Source of the DNA: Edaphochlamys debaryana
Taxonomy: Eukaryota; Chlorophyta; Chlorophyceae; Chlamydomonadales
Direction: 5' to 3'
DNA length: 64,000 bases
Assembly (NCBI GenBank): GCA_016858145.1
Contig: JAEHOE010000063.1
Location: 186,001-250,000 of the forward strand
Positions within the stretch are counted from its first letter, which is position 1. The number at the start of each line of letters is the position of its first letter. The position numbers and the translations under genes are program-made. Positions 46,801 through 57,106 of this stretch are shown in pieces. Below the pieces are notes generated by a model. That model made no database searches and was not told the origin of the DNA. It saw nothing but the letters and a program-made list of their open reading frames with translations.

Positions 46801-49800
46801 GTTTGCTGGGTCCAACTGCGCCCGCTGGTCGGCTCCAAACCTCAACCCGCAGACGGTGATGGTGGACATCAACATGGCCCGTTTCATCTGCCCCTGTCCT
46901 TGCTTCCTCAACCTTTCCTCCCCCCACCCCACCCTCCCCAGGCCGAGCTGGGCGCGGGCCCGCTGGCCTCGCAGCTCATTGCCTGCCTGGCGCACTTCCT
47001 GAGCGCCGGCATCGAGGACGAGCCCGGGTGGGGGGCGGACGCCATGGCGCCCCCCGACATGGACGAGGACGAGACGCTGGGTGGGTGGGGGGCTTGGGGG
47101 ATGGGGGGGTGCACCGACGGTTACGGTAGTTGGCCACGGCCCCGAGTGCGCCACCCCCTGTCGCCTTCACTCCTTTCACCCCTCGCCCCTGGCCCTCAAA
47201 GCCCCTTACCGCAACCCCCTCGTCCCAACTCCCCAACCTCACCCCAACCCGTCCCCCGCAGGCGAGCTGCACCGGCACGGCCTCGAGTGCGCCACCCGCG
47301 CCGCCGAGCAGCTGGACGCGGGCTGCGTGCTGGCGGCGGCGGTGGACATGACGCGGGCCTGGGCGGCGGACGGGGACTGGCGGCGGCGGCACGCGGTGCT
47401 CATGTGCCTGAGCCAGGTGGTGGGGGCGTGCAAGCAGGTGCGTGGAGCGGGGGTGAAATGGGCTCGGGGTCCTGTTTGTGTCTGCTTTAGATGGCCCGCT
47501 GGGTTTGGGAGGGTGGGCAACGGGGCCTGGTGGGGACGGTCCGGTGCCTGGGAGGGGGGGGGCAGGAGGAGTGGGGGAGCAACTGGTCGTGGGACGAGAA
47601 CGGAGGGAGAGGCAGGCGCCGGAGGGTGCATAACTTCGCTCTCTTTCTGTCTCCAAACCCCTTGAACAATCTCTCCACCACCCTCCGTTCTCCCCGCCCC
47701 TCTCCCCGCTACCCCATTGCCCCCGCCCACAGGTGGTCGGCCCCGGCGAGCTGGCCTCCCTGGCCTCCCTCCTCGCGGACGCCCTGCGCGACCGCCACCC
47801 GCGCGTGCGCTGGGCCGCCTGCCACAGTGCGGGGGTGCTGGCCGACGAGCTGGGCCCGGGGCTGCAGCTGCAGAGCGGCGGCGGGGGCGCGGCGCTGCTG
47901 GGGGCGCTGGCGGAGCTGCTGGGGGAGCCCGAGGGGCCGGCCTGCCCGCAGAGGGTCAAGGTGCGTGTGTGAGGCGGGTGGGGTAATGAAAGAGGGAGGG
48001 GAAGGATAGGTTGAGGTGGAGGCACGGCAGGCTCTGGCACACATGCTGCCAACCCCATGGGCTGCCGCCACCCCGCAGTCCTGCCCCTTCCCTGTTCGGC
48101 TAAGCCCTCCCTCTTAACGCCCCCTCTTTTCGCCCCCTCTTTTCGCCCCCTCTTTTCGCCCCCTCTTTTCGCCCCCTCGTTTTGCTCCCTCTTTTCCCTC
48201 CCAGGCCCAGGCCTGCCGCGCGCTGGTGGGTTTTTTCGAGGGCATGGACAAGGAGGAGGAGGAGGCCCCCGCCGCCAACCCCCCCTCGGAGGGCGGCGCC
48301 GCCACCCCCGCCGCCGCCAGCCCCGAGGCGGTTGCGGCCCGCCGCGCCGCCGCCGCCGCCCTGGCGGCGCCCCTGCTGCAGCCGCTGGCGGCGCCGCTGC
48401 TGGCGGCCGTTGACGCCTGCGCCGCGGGGCAGGGCGGGGCGGTGGCGGGGGGCAGGGCGCTCATCCCCACACCGCTGCAGGTGCGGGGGCGCGGGGGCGC
48501 GTGCTTTGCGGCAGGGCGGTGTGCGGAAGGACCTCTCCTAAATCCTGTTTCAGGGCTGGCTGTTTGCCTTCAGAAGCCTTCATCTGTCAGCCCTTGCCCC
48601 CTCCCCTTCCCAACCACCTGCGCCCCCCCCCCCCCGGGTTGCGGGTAGTTGCTCGTCTTTTCGCGTAACCTCGTCCCTGTCTCTCTTCCCCCCCCCCCCC
48701 GGCAGGAGTACAGCCTGGACGTGTTCTGCCGCATGGCTGTGGTGCTGAGGGTGAGGGGGGGGCCGAGGGGGGACCTGAGGGGTAGGGGTTCAGGGGTAGT
48801 GCTGGGCTGGGCTCGGGCCTTGCGCCTGTGCTGAGCCCATGCCTGTCCAGCCTGGTCAGCATGGCCGTGGTGCTGAGGGTGAGTGGCGGGGTCTCCGGGC
48901 GGTGGGGGCCAGGGGTGCTGCTGTGCCCATGCATGCCCAGGCCGTTGGGAGGGCTGACCACGCTGCTGAGGGGATGGAGTAGGATAGAGGCGGGGAAGCA
49001 AGCGCGCGCCTGAGCCCGAGCCGGGCAGCTCAGCGCGCTGCATTCCGCCAACTGGCTGGCTGTGCTTGCCCCGCTTCCTCCTCCCCCCGGCGCCTTTGCC
49101 CCCCTCTTCCTCGCCGTCATGCCCCGGGTGCTGGCGGTGCTGGCCCCTCTGCCCCCCCCCCTTCACCTTCCCTCACCTCCCCCCCCCTCCCTCCCTCCCC
49201 CCCCCTGACAGGGCGCCTTCGCCCCCCTCTTCCCCGCCGTCATGCCCCGGGTGCTGGCGGTGCTGGCCCGGGCAGCGCCCTTCCACGGCCCCGCGGCGGT
49301 GGCCTCGGGGGCGGTCAGCGAGGAGGAGGCGGCGGCCATCGTGCGCGTGCAGGTGGGAGGGGCTGGGCCGGGAGGGTGGTGCGAGATCTAGAATGAAACC
49401 GAGTCCTAGGGGGAGGACAGAGGGAGAGGAGGAGGAGGCGATCGTGCGGCGTGCAGGTTTGTAGGGGGCCGGGCCGGGAGGGTGGCTGCGTAGGGGGCGA
49501 GATGCAAGCAGAGAATCAAGCCGGGTCTTGGGTCGCGGAGGAAGGGAGAGGAGGAGGTGGGTAGGGATAGACGCCTCGTCTACCCCAACCCCGACCCAGA
49601 TCAACTGGCCCGATGCGTAGGCCGTCATAACGGCTCGCGCCGCCGGCCCCTGACACGAACCCACCCCTCCCCCCGCCTTTAACCCCTCCTCCCCGGGCCT
49701 GCCCCCGACCCAGATCGGCGCCCTCGAGTGCGCCGCCTTCATGGCCCGCGCCGCCGGCCCCGCCGCCACCGCCCAGCACCTGCCCGCCCTGGCCGCCCTG

Positions 49801-52800
49801 CTGAGTCAGCTCGCGCGGCCCGACCTGGAGCCCTCCTCGCCGCTGCTGGTGCCCCTGATCAACGCCATGGAGCCGCTCGCGATCTGCATGGCGCCGCAGC
49901 AGGTACGACAGTACGACAGTGCCGTACGGGGGGCCGTACGATATGGTGTACATCAGGGGGTGTGTGGTCGCTGGTGGAGGGAGATGGGTGTGTCGAGGCC
50001 ATGCACCGTAACCTGCTGTCCGCTCCTGTCCCCTCCCGCACGCCCGCCCGCAGCCCGGCGGCCCCCTGGGCGATGCGGCCCGGCAGGTGCTGGCCCCCAT
50101 GCTGCCGCTGCTGGCGTCGTGGGCGGGCAGGGACGTGGGCCTGCAGGTGGGTTGGGGGGGGGGAGGGGAGGGTGCTGTAGGGGGGCTGTCCGCGGGGCCG
50201 AGAGGCGTCGCGGAGGGGAGTGGCAGGGCGGCTGAAGGTGGGGGAGACGTTGATGGGGCGTGGGTGATGGTAGTGTGCCATGGCTGCCCTTCTCCCGCTT
50301 GTCCGCTTGTCCGGACCGCCCCCCAATCCCTCCTCCCCCTCAGCTGGATGACGACAGCGATGACGAGGCGGAGGAGGGCGACGGAGACGCGGAGCTGGAG
50401 GACCAGGTGGGGCCCAGGGGCGGGTCCAGGGCAGGCCCAGCACGGGGCCCCACTTTCACACCATGTGCGTCACTCTTTTCGCCTCTTTTAGCCGTCCCGT
50501 ACACCACGGGCGTCACTCTTCACTCTCCCGCGTAGGGGCTCTGAGCCACCCACCGGCACTTCGGCCCATCCCAGCCGACACCGGGCACACCGACCCCCTC
50601 CCCCTCCTGTCCCCACCCCCGCGTGCAGGAGTCGGGCGACGGCGCGGCCGGCGACGCCGACGCGGGCAGCGAGGAGGACGAGGAGCGGGATGACTCAGAC
50701 GTGACGTACGCGTCGTACGGCGGCAAGACGTACCGCTACAGCGCCACGGTGTCTGCCGCCAAGGGCGCCGCCGCCAGCGCCCTGGAGGAGCTGGTGGACA
50801 AGCTGGGGCCGGGCCTGGCGTCGCTGGTGAGTGAGATCTGCGGATCTGGATCTGGGTCTGCGTAGTGGTTGAGAAAGATGAACGGCAGCAGTGTACGGCA
50901 CTGTGCACAGTACGACCATGTGCACGCACGGTTGGGAATCCCTTTAGGGATGCCGTCAGTTGCTGTTGCTTGTGGTGGGGGCCTCTGTCCTGAAACGAAT
51001 GCCCACCGCGGGCGCTAGGGAGGCTCGGCCTCGGTGCATGACTTCCTGACTCCCACGCCCACCGCGGGCCCTCCAGCGGCCCGGCCTCCTTGCATAAATT
51101 GCTGACGTAACGCCCACCGTGGGACCTAGGGAAGCCCGGCCTCTGTGCATGACTCGCTGACTCACACGCCCACCGCGGGCCCTAGACAGGCCCGGCCTCG
51201 GTGCACGACTCGCTGACTCACACGCCCACCGCGGGCCCTAGAGAGGACCGGCCTCGGTGCACGACTTGCTGACTCAGACACCCACCGCGGGCCCTAGAGA
51301 GGACCGGCCTCGGTGCACGACTTGCTGACGTAACGCCCACCGCGGGCCCTAGACAGGCCCGGCCTCGGTGCACGACTCGCTGACGTAACGCCCACCGCGG
51401 GCCCTAGAGAGGCCCGGCCTCGGTGCCTGAATCGCTGACCCAAGAGCGCAGCGTGTTGGTATGCGTTTGCCCCCCTATCTTAACCCCCACTCCACCCCAC
51501 CCCAACCCCCCTCAGCTTCCCGCCATCTCCGAGTCGCTGGTGCCCTGCCTCCTGGACTACGTGGTGGACGAGGTGGGGGGTGCCTTACAGAGGGGATTGG
51601 GGGGAGGGGGAAAGAGGGGGTGGAACGGGGAAAGGGGGGGGGATTGGGGGTGAGATGACGTGGCAGGTGTCTGGACTGCGTGGTGGACGAGGTGTGTGGG
51701 GGGGGGGGGGGTGGTTGGGCAAGCTCGGCTCCACACTTGCCCATCCCTGCGCTCTCCCCCCTCACTCCCTTCCCCCCTCCCCTGTCTCTCCCCCCCCCAG
51801 GTCCACCCCATCGCCCGCCGCGCCGTGCCCCTGCTCCTGCGCCACTACCTGTCGGGCCTCACCCACGGCCTCGTGCCGGGGGGGGACCCCGCGGGCAGCC
51901 CCGCCGCCGCGCAGGTGACACGTGGGGCTGGGGGTGCTGCTGAACACGCGCTGTGGGTGCACGTGCACGTGCCGAGACCCTGACCCACATCACCCTCTGT
52001 TGTGATTACCCTGCCTGTTCGCATGCGCTCATCGGTATCCTCCCCCCTCCTGACGCAGGCGCTGCTGGGGCGCGTGTGGGCGGCCGTCACCGCCGTAATC
52101 CACCCCGAGGGCCTGGCGGCCGCCGCGGCTGCGGGGGCCGAGGGCGGCGCGGGGGCGGCGGCGGCGCTGGGTATCGGTGCGCCGCTGCTGCCCGGTGCGC
52201 CCGGGGGCCGGCCGCTGCCCACCGCCTCCACGCGGGCAGACATGGTGCAGGTGGGGGGGGGGGGAGCGGGGGGGGGGGTAGGGGCGGGGGAGATGGGAGG
52301 GGGGGACGTGGGAAGCTCTGGGTTATGTTGGAGGGATTTGTGTGTCGAGGCGCCAGGTGGGGAAGGAGGGGAGGTGCCACAGGGCAGGGCTGCCTGCGAG
52401 GGAGGCTTTGGGAGTTGAGAGAGAGCGTTACACGATTGCCCAGTGAGGACAGGGAAGAGCAATGCCCCCTCCCCCCAACCCCCCAGGTCCTGACCTCCGT
52501 GGTGGACGCTGTGGAGGGCTCCATGCTGCAGCAGGCCTGGGTGGCGGAGGCCTTCGCGGGGCTGCAGGTGGGGTGGGTGGGGGAGGGGCTGTTCCCCCAC
52601 TTGCCGAAGTGGGACGGGTAGATAGGTGCCCAGACCCCGGTCTCTGTCCGCCTCTCCTTCCTTCACCTCCCCCCTCCACCCACCCCCCCAATCTCCAACT
52701 TCCCCCCCTCCACCCAGGCCGCCATCAAGGCTGCCGACCTGGAGGTCATGGCGGAGGCGCTGCCCTCTGACCCGGAGGACAGCGAGGAGGAGGAGATGGA

Positions 52801-53418
52801 GGTGGGATGCGAGGGGGGGGGACAGGGTGGCAAGGGGGAGAGGCGACAATGTTTTGGGCACCTGTTGGGGCAGCGACTACGGGGCCGCCATTTTACGGCA
52901 TGCCAGCTTGCCCACCCATACAAGGCCCAAGTCATGTCGCTGCCCGGCCGGGTGGTCCTCGTAACCCGTGCAACCAACCACCGGCCAACTGCCAACGGCC
53001 AACTGTCCGCGCAGGGCGACCGGAGCGAGGACCTGGAGGGCTCGGAGGAGGCCGAGTCAGAGGAGGAGGGCGGCGAGGAGGGCAGCGAGGGCGCGGAGGA
53101 GAGCCCCGAGGCGGCCCGGGAGCGCCTGCGGACGCAGGTGGGCGGCGGGCAGCGTGGGGGGGGGGGGTCGAGCAGGGGGGGTTTACTCAGGCGGGAGCGT
53201 GGGGACCAGAAACATAGCCGTGGCCGGACGAAACACACCCACCTACGCCTGCGCTTCCCCCCCCCCTTTCCCCCGCCCAGGTGGAGGCCTGCGTGGCCGC
53301 CTTCACGCGGAAGTACGGCGACGCGGTGGCGGCGCTGGCGCACCAGGTGCTGGCGGCGGCAGGGCCGGAGGGGCAGGCGGGGGCGGTGCTGGCGGTGCGC
53401 AACGGAGTGGTCGCCTGA
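43818..53418 (+). CDS. IPO5: Importin beta family protein, importin-5/Kap121 type
   Basis: Nuclear transport receptor made of HEAT repeats, which carries ribosomal proteins, histones and other cargo through the pore under Ran-GTP control. There are 24 exons, from 43818-44042 to 53281-53418. All phases agree and give 1103 residues, close to importin-5 of animals and plants (about 1100). The N-terminus has the Ran-binding start (FAGLIGNTLSQDNATRRNAEDVY), then helical HEAT exons such as AELGAGPLASQLIACLAHFL, RRRHAVLMCLSQVVGACK and HPRVRWAACHSAGVLADELG. Acidic stretches (LDDDSDDEAEEGDGDAELED; SDPEDSEEEEME) match the acidic loops of the family. The C-terminus ends QVLAAAGPEGQ then VVA. Introns are G-rich after the donor and C-rich before the acceptor, and several contain copies of exon edges. 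The start is the first ATG, in a good context after ccagcc. Confidence 0.93.
44602..44860 (+). repeat. Four degenerate copies of an exon end plus 5' splice site
   Basis: The end of importin exon 3 (gtggtggagctgggcacgcag, then gtgggtgggctg) is repeated in the next intron at about 44709, 44768 and 44832. Each copy keeps the cag-gtggg junction, so four candidate donor sites follow one another. Confidence 0.75.
46145..46304 (+). repeat. Two decoy copies of importin exon 6 end
   Basis: The exon end ctgctggggctgatcaag (to 46071) recurs, with changes, ending at 46171 and at 46304 inside the following intron. Both copies are followed by G-runs rather than gt, so they have lost a normal donor. Confidence 0.65.
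48118..48182. repeat. 13-bp tandem repeat (cgccccctctttt) in an importin intron
   Basis: Five head-to-tail copies of a pyrimidine-rich 13-mer lie just upstream of the acceptor of exon 11 (48205). They lengthen its polypyrimidine tract. Confidence 0.8.
48861..49145 (+). repeat. Decoy copies of importin exon 12 end and exon 13 start
   Basis: The intron between exons 12 and 13 holds a copy of the exon 12 end with a good gtgagt donor (48861-48884). Further on, at about 49089-49145, is a near-identical 57-base copy of the exon 13 start. The latter is preceded by ccgg instead of an AG acceptor, so it should be skipped. Together they look like a local duplication of both exon edges. Confidence 0.7.
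50999..51444. repeat. Minisatellite, eight copies of a 55-57 bp unit
   Basis: Contiguous copies starting gcccaccgcgggccctag and ending near cgctgactcacac or cgctgacgtaac fill the importin intron between exons 17 and 18. The outer copies are more diverged than the inner ones, as expected for unequal exchange. There are no spacers, so it is not a CRISPR array. Confidence 0.9.
52251..52320 (+). other. Extreme G-run block at an importin 5' splice site
   Basis: Directly after the donor of exon 20, several runs of five to eleven G follow in about 60 bases. The intron ends in long C runs before exon 21. On the RNA this can form G-quadruplexes or pair with the C-rich 3' end of the same intron. Confidence 0.6.
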
Positions 53419-56400
53419 CGGTGATGACCCGGGGGCCGCGGGGGCCGACGCATGGGCTATGCGGCGATGGGCGCTCCAGGCGGCAGCCGCGCACGCGTGT
53501 GACACCGCCAAAGCCCGGCGGCCCCGCCCGGATGCGGCCCTCCGTATCGTGGCAACGGCCGATGCTGCTAGAGTGATGCATCTCGGGCTGCCCGGCCCGA
53601 GGCAGTACCGGTAGTGGTCGAGACGCGACGGGCCGTTGCGCAATGGACATACAGCGGAGCGGGTGATGGGGGTGTGGACGCTGGGCCGTGCGGCCATAGC
53701 CGGAGCCGGTGGCGCGCCCTGCCCGACCCGCCATCGCGGGAGAAAGGGGTGCAGCCGAGGAAGACGGGGGAAGCAGGGTGTGGTGGGGGTGGGGGTGGGG
53801 GCAGGCCATTGGGGGCCCTACAGTGCGCGTCGACGTGGGGGTTCGCGCATGCCGGGTGGTCGCAACCCCGGCCACGGCAATACATGATCCTTATCTGGAG
53901 AGGTTGAGGCGAGTGCGAGGCGCCACCACGCCATGTGCTTCGGTGGCCAGAGGGCCAGACAGACAGTGGTGCATCCATGACGTACGCGTTGTGACTGTGT
54001 TGGTCGACGGTAATGGATGGACCGTGCTGGTCGCCATGAGCAGTATGGCATCTACTGCCGTCCCTCACGTCGCCCTCCGTTCTTGGGAGGGCTGTAAGCG
54101 AGATCTGGCAGCGAACTGGCGAAGCCCTGGGGTTGGTATAAACAAGACGGCGGGAAAGCGGAGCATCAGCGGCTTGCGCGTTGCCCCGGTTTCAGGGTCG
54201 AGTGTATGTGCAAATGCCTGCCGGTACCGTGGGCGCAGAAGCCTAAAGCCTCGCCCCTCCGCCGCCACTGCCTCTGCCACTGTCAGCCTTTGCCCCGCCT
54301 TCACCCCCGCCCTGAATGACACAACCTGCCGCACGGTTGTTTTGGGGCTGAGCCCCCGCGGTCAGGCTCTCGGCATGGGCCATCTGCCCCCGCCCCGAAT
54401 GTCCAGTTCAGGGCTCCAGGAGCAGGCGAGGAGGCCAGCACAAAGGCCCAGGCCACCAGGTCCTCCTCGGCCGGCTGCTCACGGCCTTCATCACACGGCG
54501 CTGACCCAGGCGCCGAGGGCCCCTCACCTCTGCCCCTTCCTGCCCCTGTCCCCCTCCCTGGCCGCCTTCATCATCCGCAGCTGCCCCGACCCGGCTGCCC
54601 TACGCCGTGGACGGTGGCGCGGAGTGGGTTGAGGGGGAGCGGACGGCCGTGAGTGCGCTGGAGTGCTGGTGTCTTGGATGGGCTTCCGAGGGACGGGGAT
54701 CTTGCTTTGCACTCGGTGGTGGCGGTTCACGGTGGCAGGGGGCGGGGGGCCGAGAGGGGAACGCTTGGTTATGGGCGTAGGGCTTATTATAGACAACGGG
54801 GCGTAGTGCCGCGGTGTGATGGCATCGCATTTCGTTGGCCGACGCAAAAAGCCTATGTAGCGTAGTCGCCTGTGAAAGCTCAGGGCTAGCAATTACCCCG
54901 GGCTGGTGCAAGGGTTGCTGGGGAAGGAGAAGGGCCGGAACCGCAAGTAGGCCAGCGGTGATCGCCGAGCAGACCCTGGCTCCCTGGGCGTAGGGCGTGG
55001 GGCGCGTACCGGTACTACGCAGACCTGTGGGGGCAAGGCACAAGGCCGGCGAGGCAAGGGGTGGAGCAGTGGACACACGTCGCGCGGTGGGAGTCACGGC
55101 TTGGGCCGTTGAGCGGGCACAAGGGGGCGAGCGACTGAGAGGGACTGACCGCATGACTACGGAGCAGGCGCTACGGTTGTCCGTCAAAGGGGTGCCTTGC
55201 AAAGGGATTACAGCTTGAAGACCGGTTGCAACTAGGGCTAGAAGGCATCAATGAAGCGAGTGCAACCAGGGCCCACTCAACGTGCCTACCCCTATCCCTA
55301 AAGCATGCCTCCTCACCTTTCCCCTCCCTCTATGCATGCGAGGCTTGTGTTGCTAGTCCGTGCAAGTGGGAGAGGTTGTATCCAGGACCTTCCGGTCGTC
55401 CGGTCCAGTCCTTGCAACTGCTTCCTTGCTCAGCATTGGGAGAGGGGCGGAGATGCAGGCGTGCTACGATGCCTACATGAGGGGGCACCCTGCCGCCGCC
55501 CCGCGTCTCCCGGCATGCACCATACTGCCCATACACCTACCAACCGCTGTCAAAGTAACTGCTCACAACTCATCAGCCCGCGCCGCTACAAACATGGACT
55601 TCAGACATCGCATGGCGCCGCTGCTGCTGTGCTCTTCCGCGGCTATTCCTGGCCCTCCCTCCAGCCAGGCCGCTCGGGGCTGCCGTGCGCTCGGGACCCG
55701 CACGGCGTGTGTTGCTCTTCTGCCGTGCGCCCGCCGCACCTTCGTGACTTGCTCTACGATAAAGATACTGCATCCTCAATGACTCGCGCACAATGTATTT
55801 AGGGCGCCAACGCTGCATCAATAGCGCCAGCCGAAAGCCGCAATCTAGAGTGGAAGGTAAACGGTATGGGGCAACAACAGCACCCCCGGCACCACCCTCG
55901 CGCCAATACAACCGCGTCTAGCTAGGATCAAAGACGTCCACACGAGCATCCCTCTGGGTACAGGTACGCTGGACCCCGTTCACACGACGACGTCTCAAGG
56001 GTAAGGTCGACACGCCACGAAGTAAGGCTGCTGTGGCCCATCCCCAACACAACCGCACAAACACATCCGCGGCTTGCAGATCCACTCCGTCTCTCCATCG
56101 CCCCGGATCCGGCAAAACATGCGGGGGCAGTTAGTTGACACATGTACGTTACGCTACGGCCTCTCGGCAAAATGGCTGGACGGTCGGGCCTAGGTGGTTG
56201 AACGCATCTTCGGACGATCCGATATGTAACTTCGCGTGTCGAGGGTCCCTCCAGTACGATAACCGATGAGGAAAGGCAAAGGACAGACCCAGTAGCGCCG
56301 TCCCTTGTCAAACTTTGAGAGGAATCAGCAACCCTCAGCCCTCTAAGCGGGCGATGACCCATACGGAATGGGCGCCCCCTGTTTCTATATCGAGTGGAAT

Positions 56401-57106
56401 AGTGTCAGCCCGCCCCTGCCGCAATAAGTAAAGTCATGGCTTTGCTTTGGCTCTTTCGTCCCTCACGCCACGCAATTCTGCAAACGCAAACCCCGCTTCC
56501 CCCCAAACCTCAGACGACCCCCCCACGTCGATAGAGTACCAGTACACTCCCCAACCCCGAAGGTATCCGCCCCACCCTCGCAGCTGCTGAACTAAGCATA
56601 CCCCACCGACCACCCCCTCCACCGTACGTCCTGGGAACAAACCACTGTGTCACACACGACAAGAGCACACAGCCCCCGCCCACCAGAGGTCTACACAAGG
56701 GCTGGACGACTGTGGCGCCCCCCCCCCTTGATCCATGCTCCCCCACAACCCCATCCCGCCTGACGCGGCGTCGCTAGGCCCTGCCGCCAGGAACCCAACC
56801 TGTGCGCTCTCCTCCGTGTTGCGTGGGGTACCGGCTCCCGCCCTCTCGCCCTCTGCTTGGGGCGCAGCGCCTAGCGCCAGCGCCGGCCACGGGCCTGCGG
56901 GCAGGGAAGGGCGGGGAAGGGAGGGTGCGCTCCGTCGAGGGATCCGCAACGGGGCAGAGCAGCAGCATGTAGCTGAGGGCGAAAGAAAGACGGCGACGGG
57001 TGCAGCAACAGCAACAGCATCAGGCGCTGCTCCCGGTCCCAGCAAGTTCCTCGCCTCCCCTCTCCCATGTCCCACCCGCCTTCCGCCCACCCCCGCGCCT
57101 TCCACC
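53419..57106. other. 3.7 kb gap between convergent importin and FF-domain genes
   Basis: Both flanking genes terminate here. No coding exon, RNA gene or mobile element is recognised. The part from 55200 to 56650 is AT-richer than its surroundings. A TGTAA lies on the plus strand at 54093-54097. Confidence 0.55.
54093..54097 (+). terminator. Putative TGTAA poly(A) signal for importin
   Basis: TGTAA occurs about 675 bases after the importin stop codon, a usual distance for chlorophyte 3' ends. The evidence is position and pentamer only. Confidence 0.4.

Noticed and set aside
50999..51444. CRISPR-like regular repeats
   Set aside because: The 56-bp units are contiguous with no unique spacers, and they lie in an intron of a eukaryotic gene, so it is a minisatellite.
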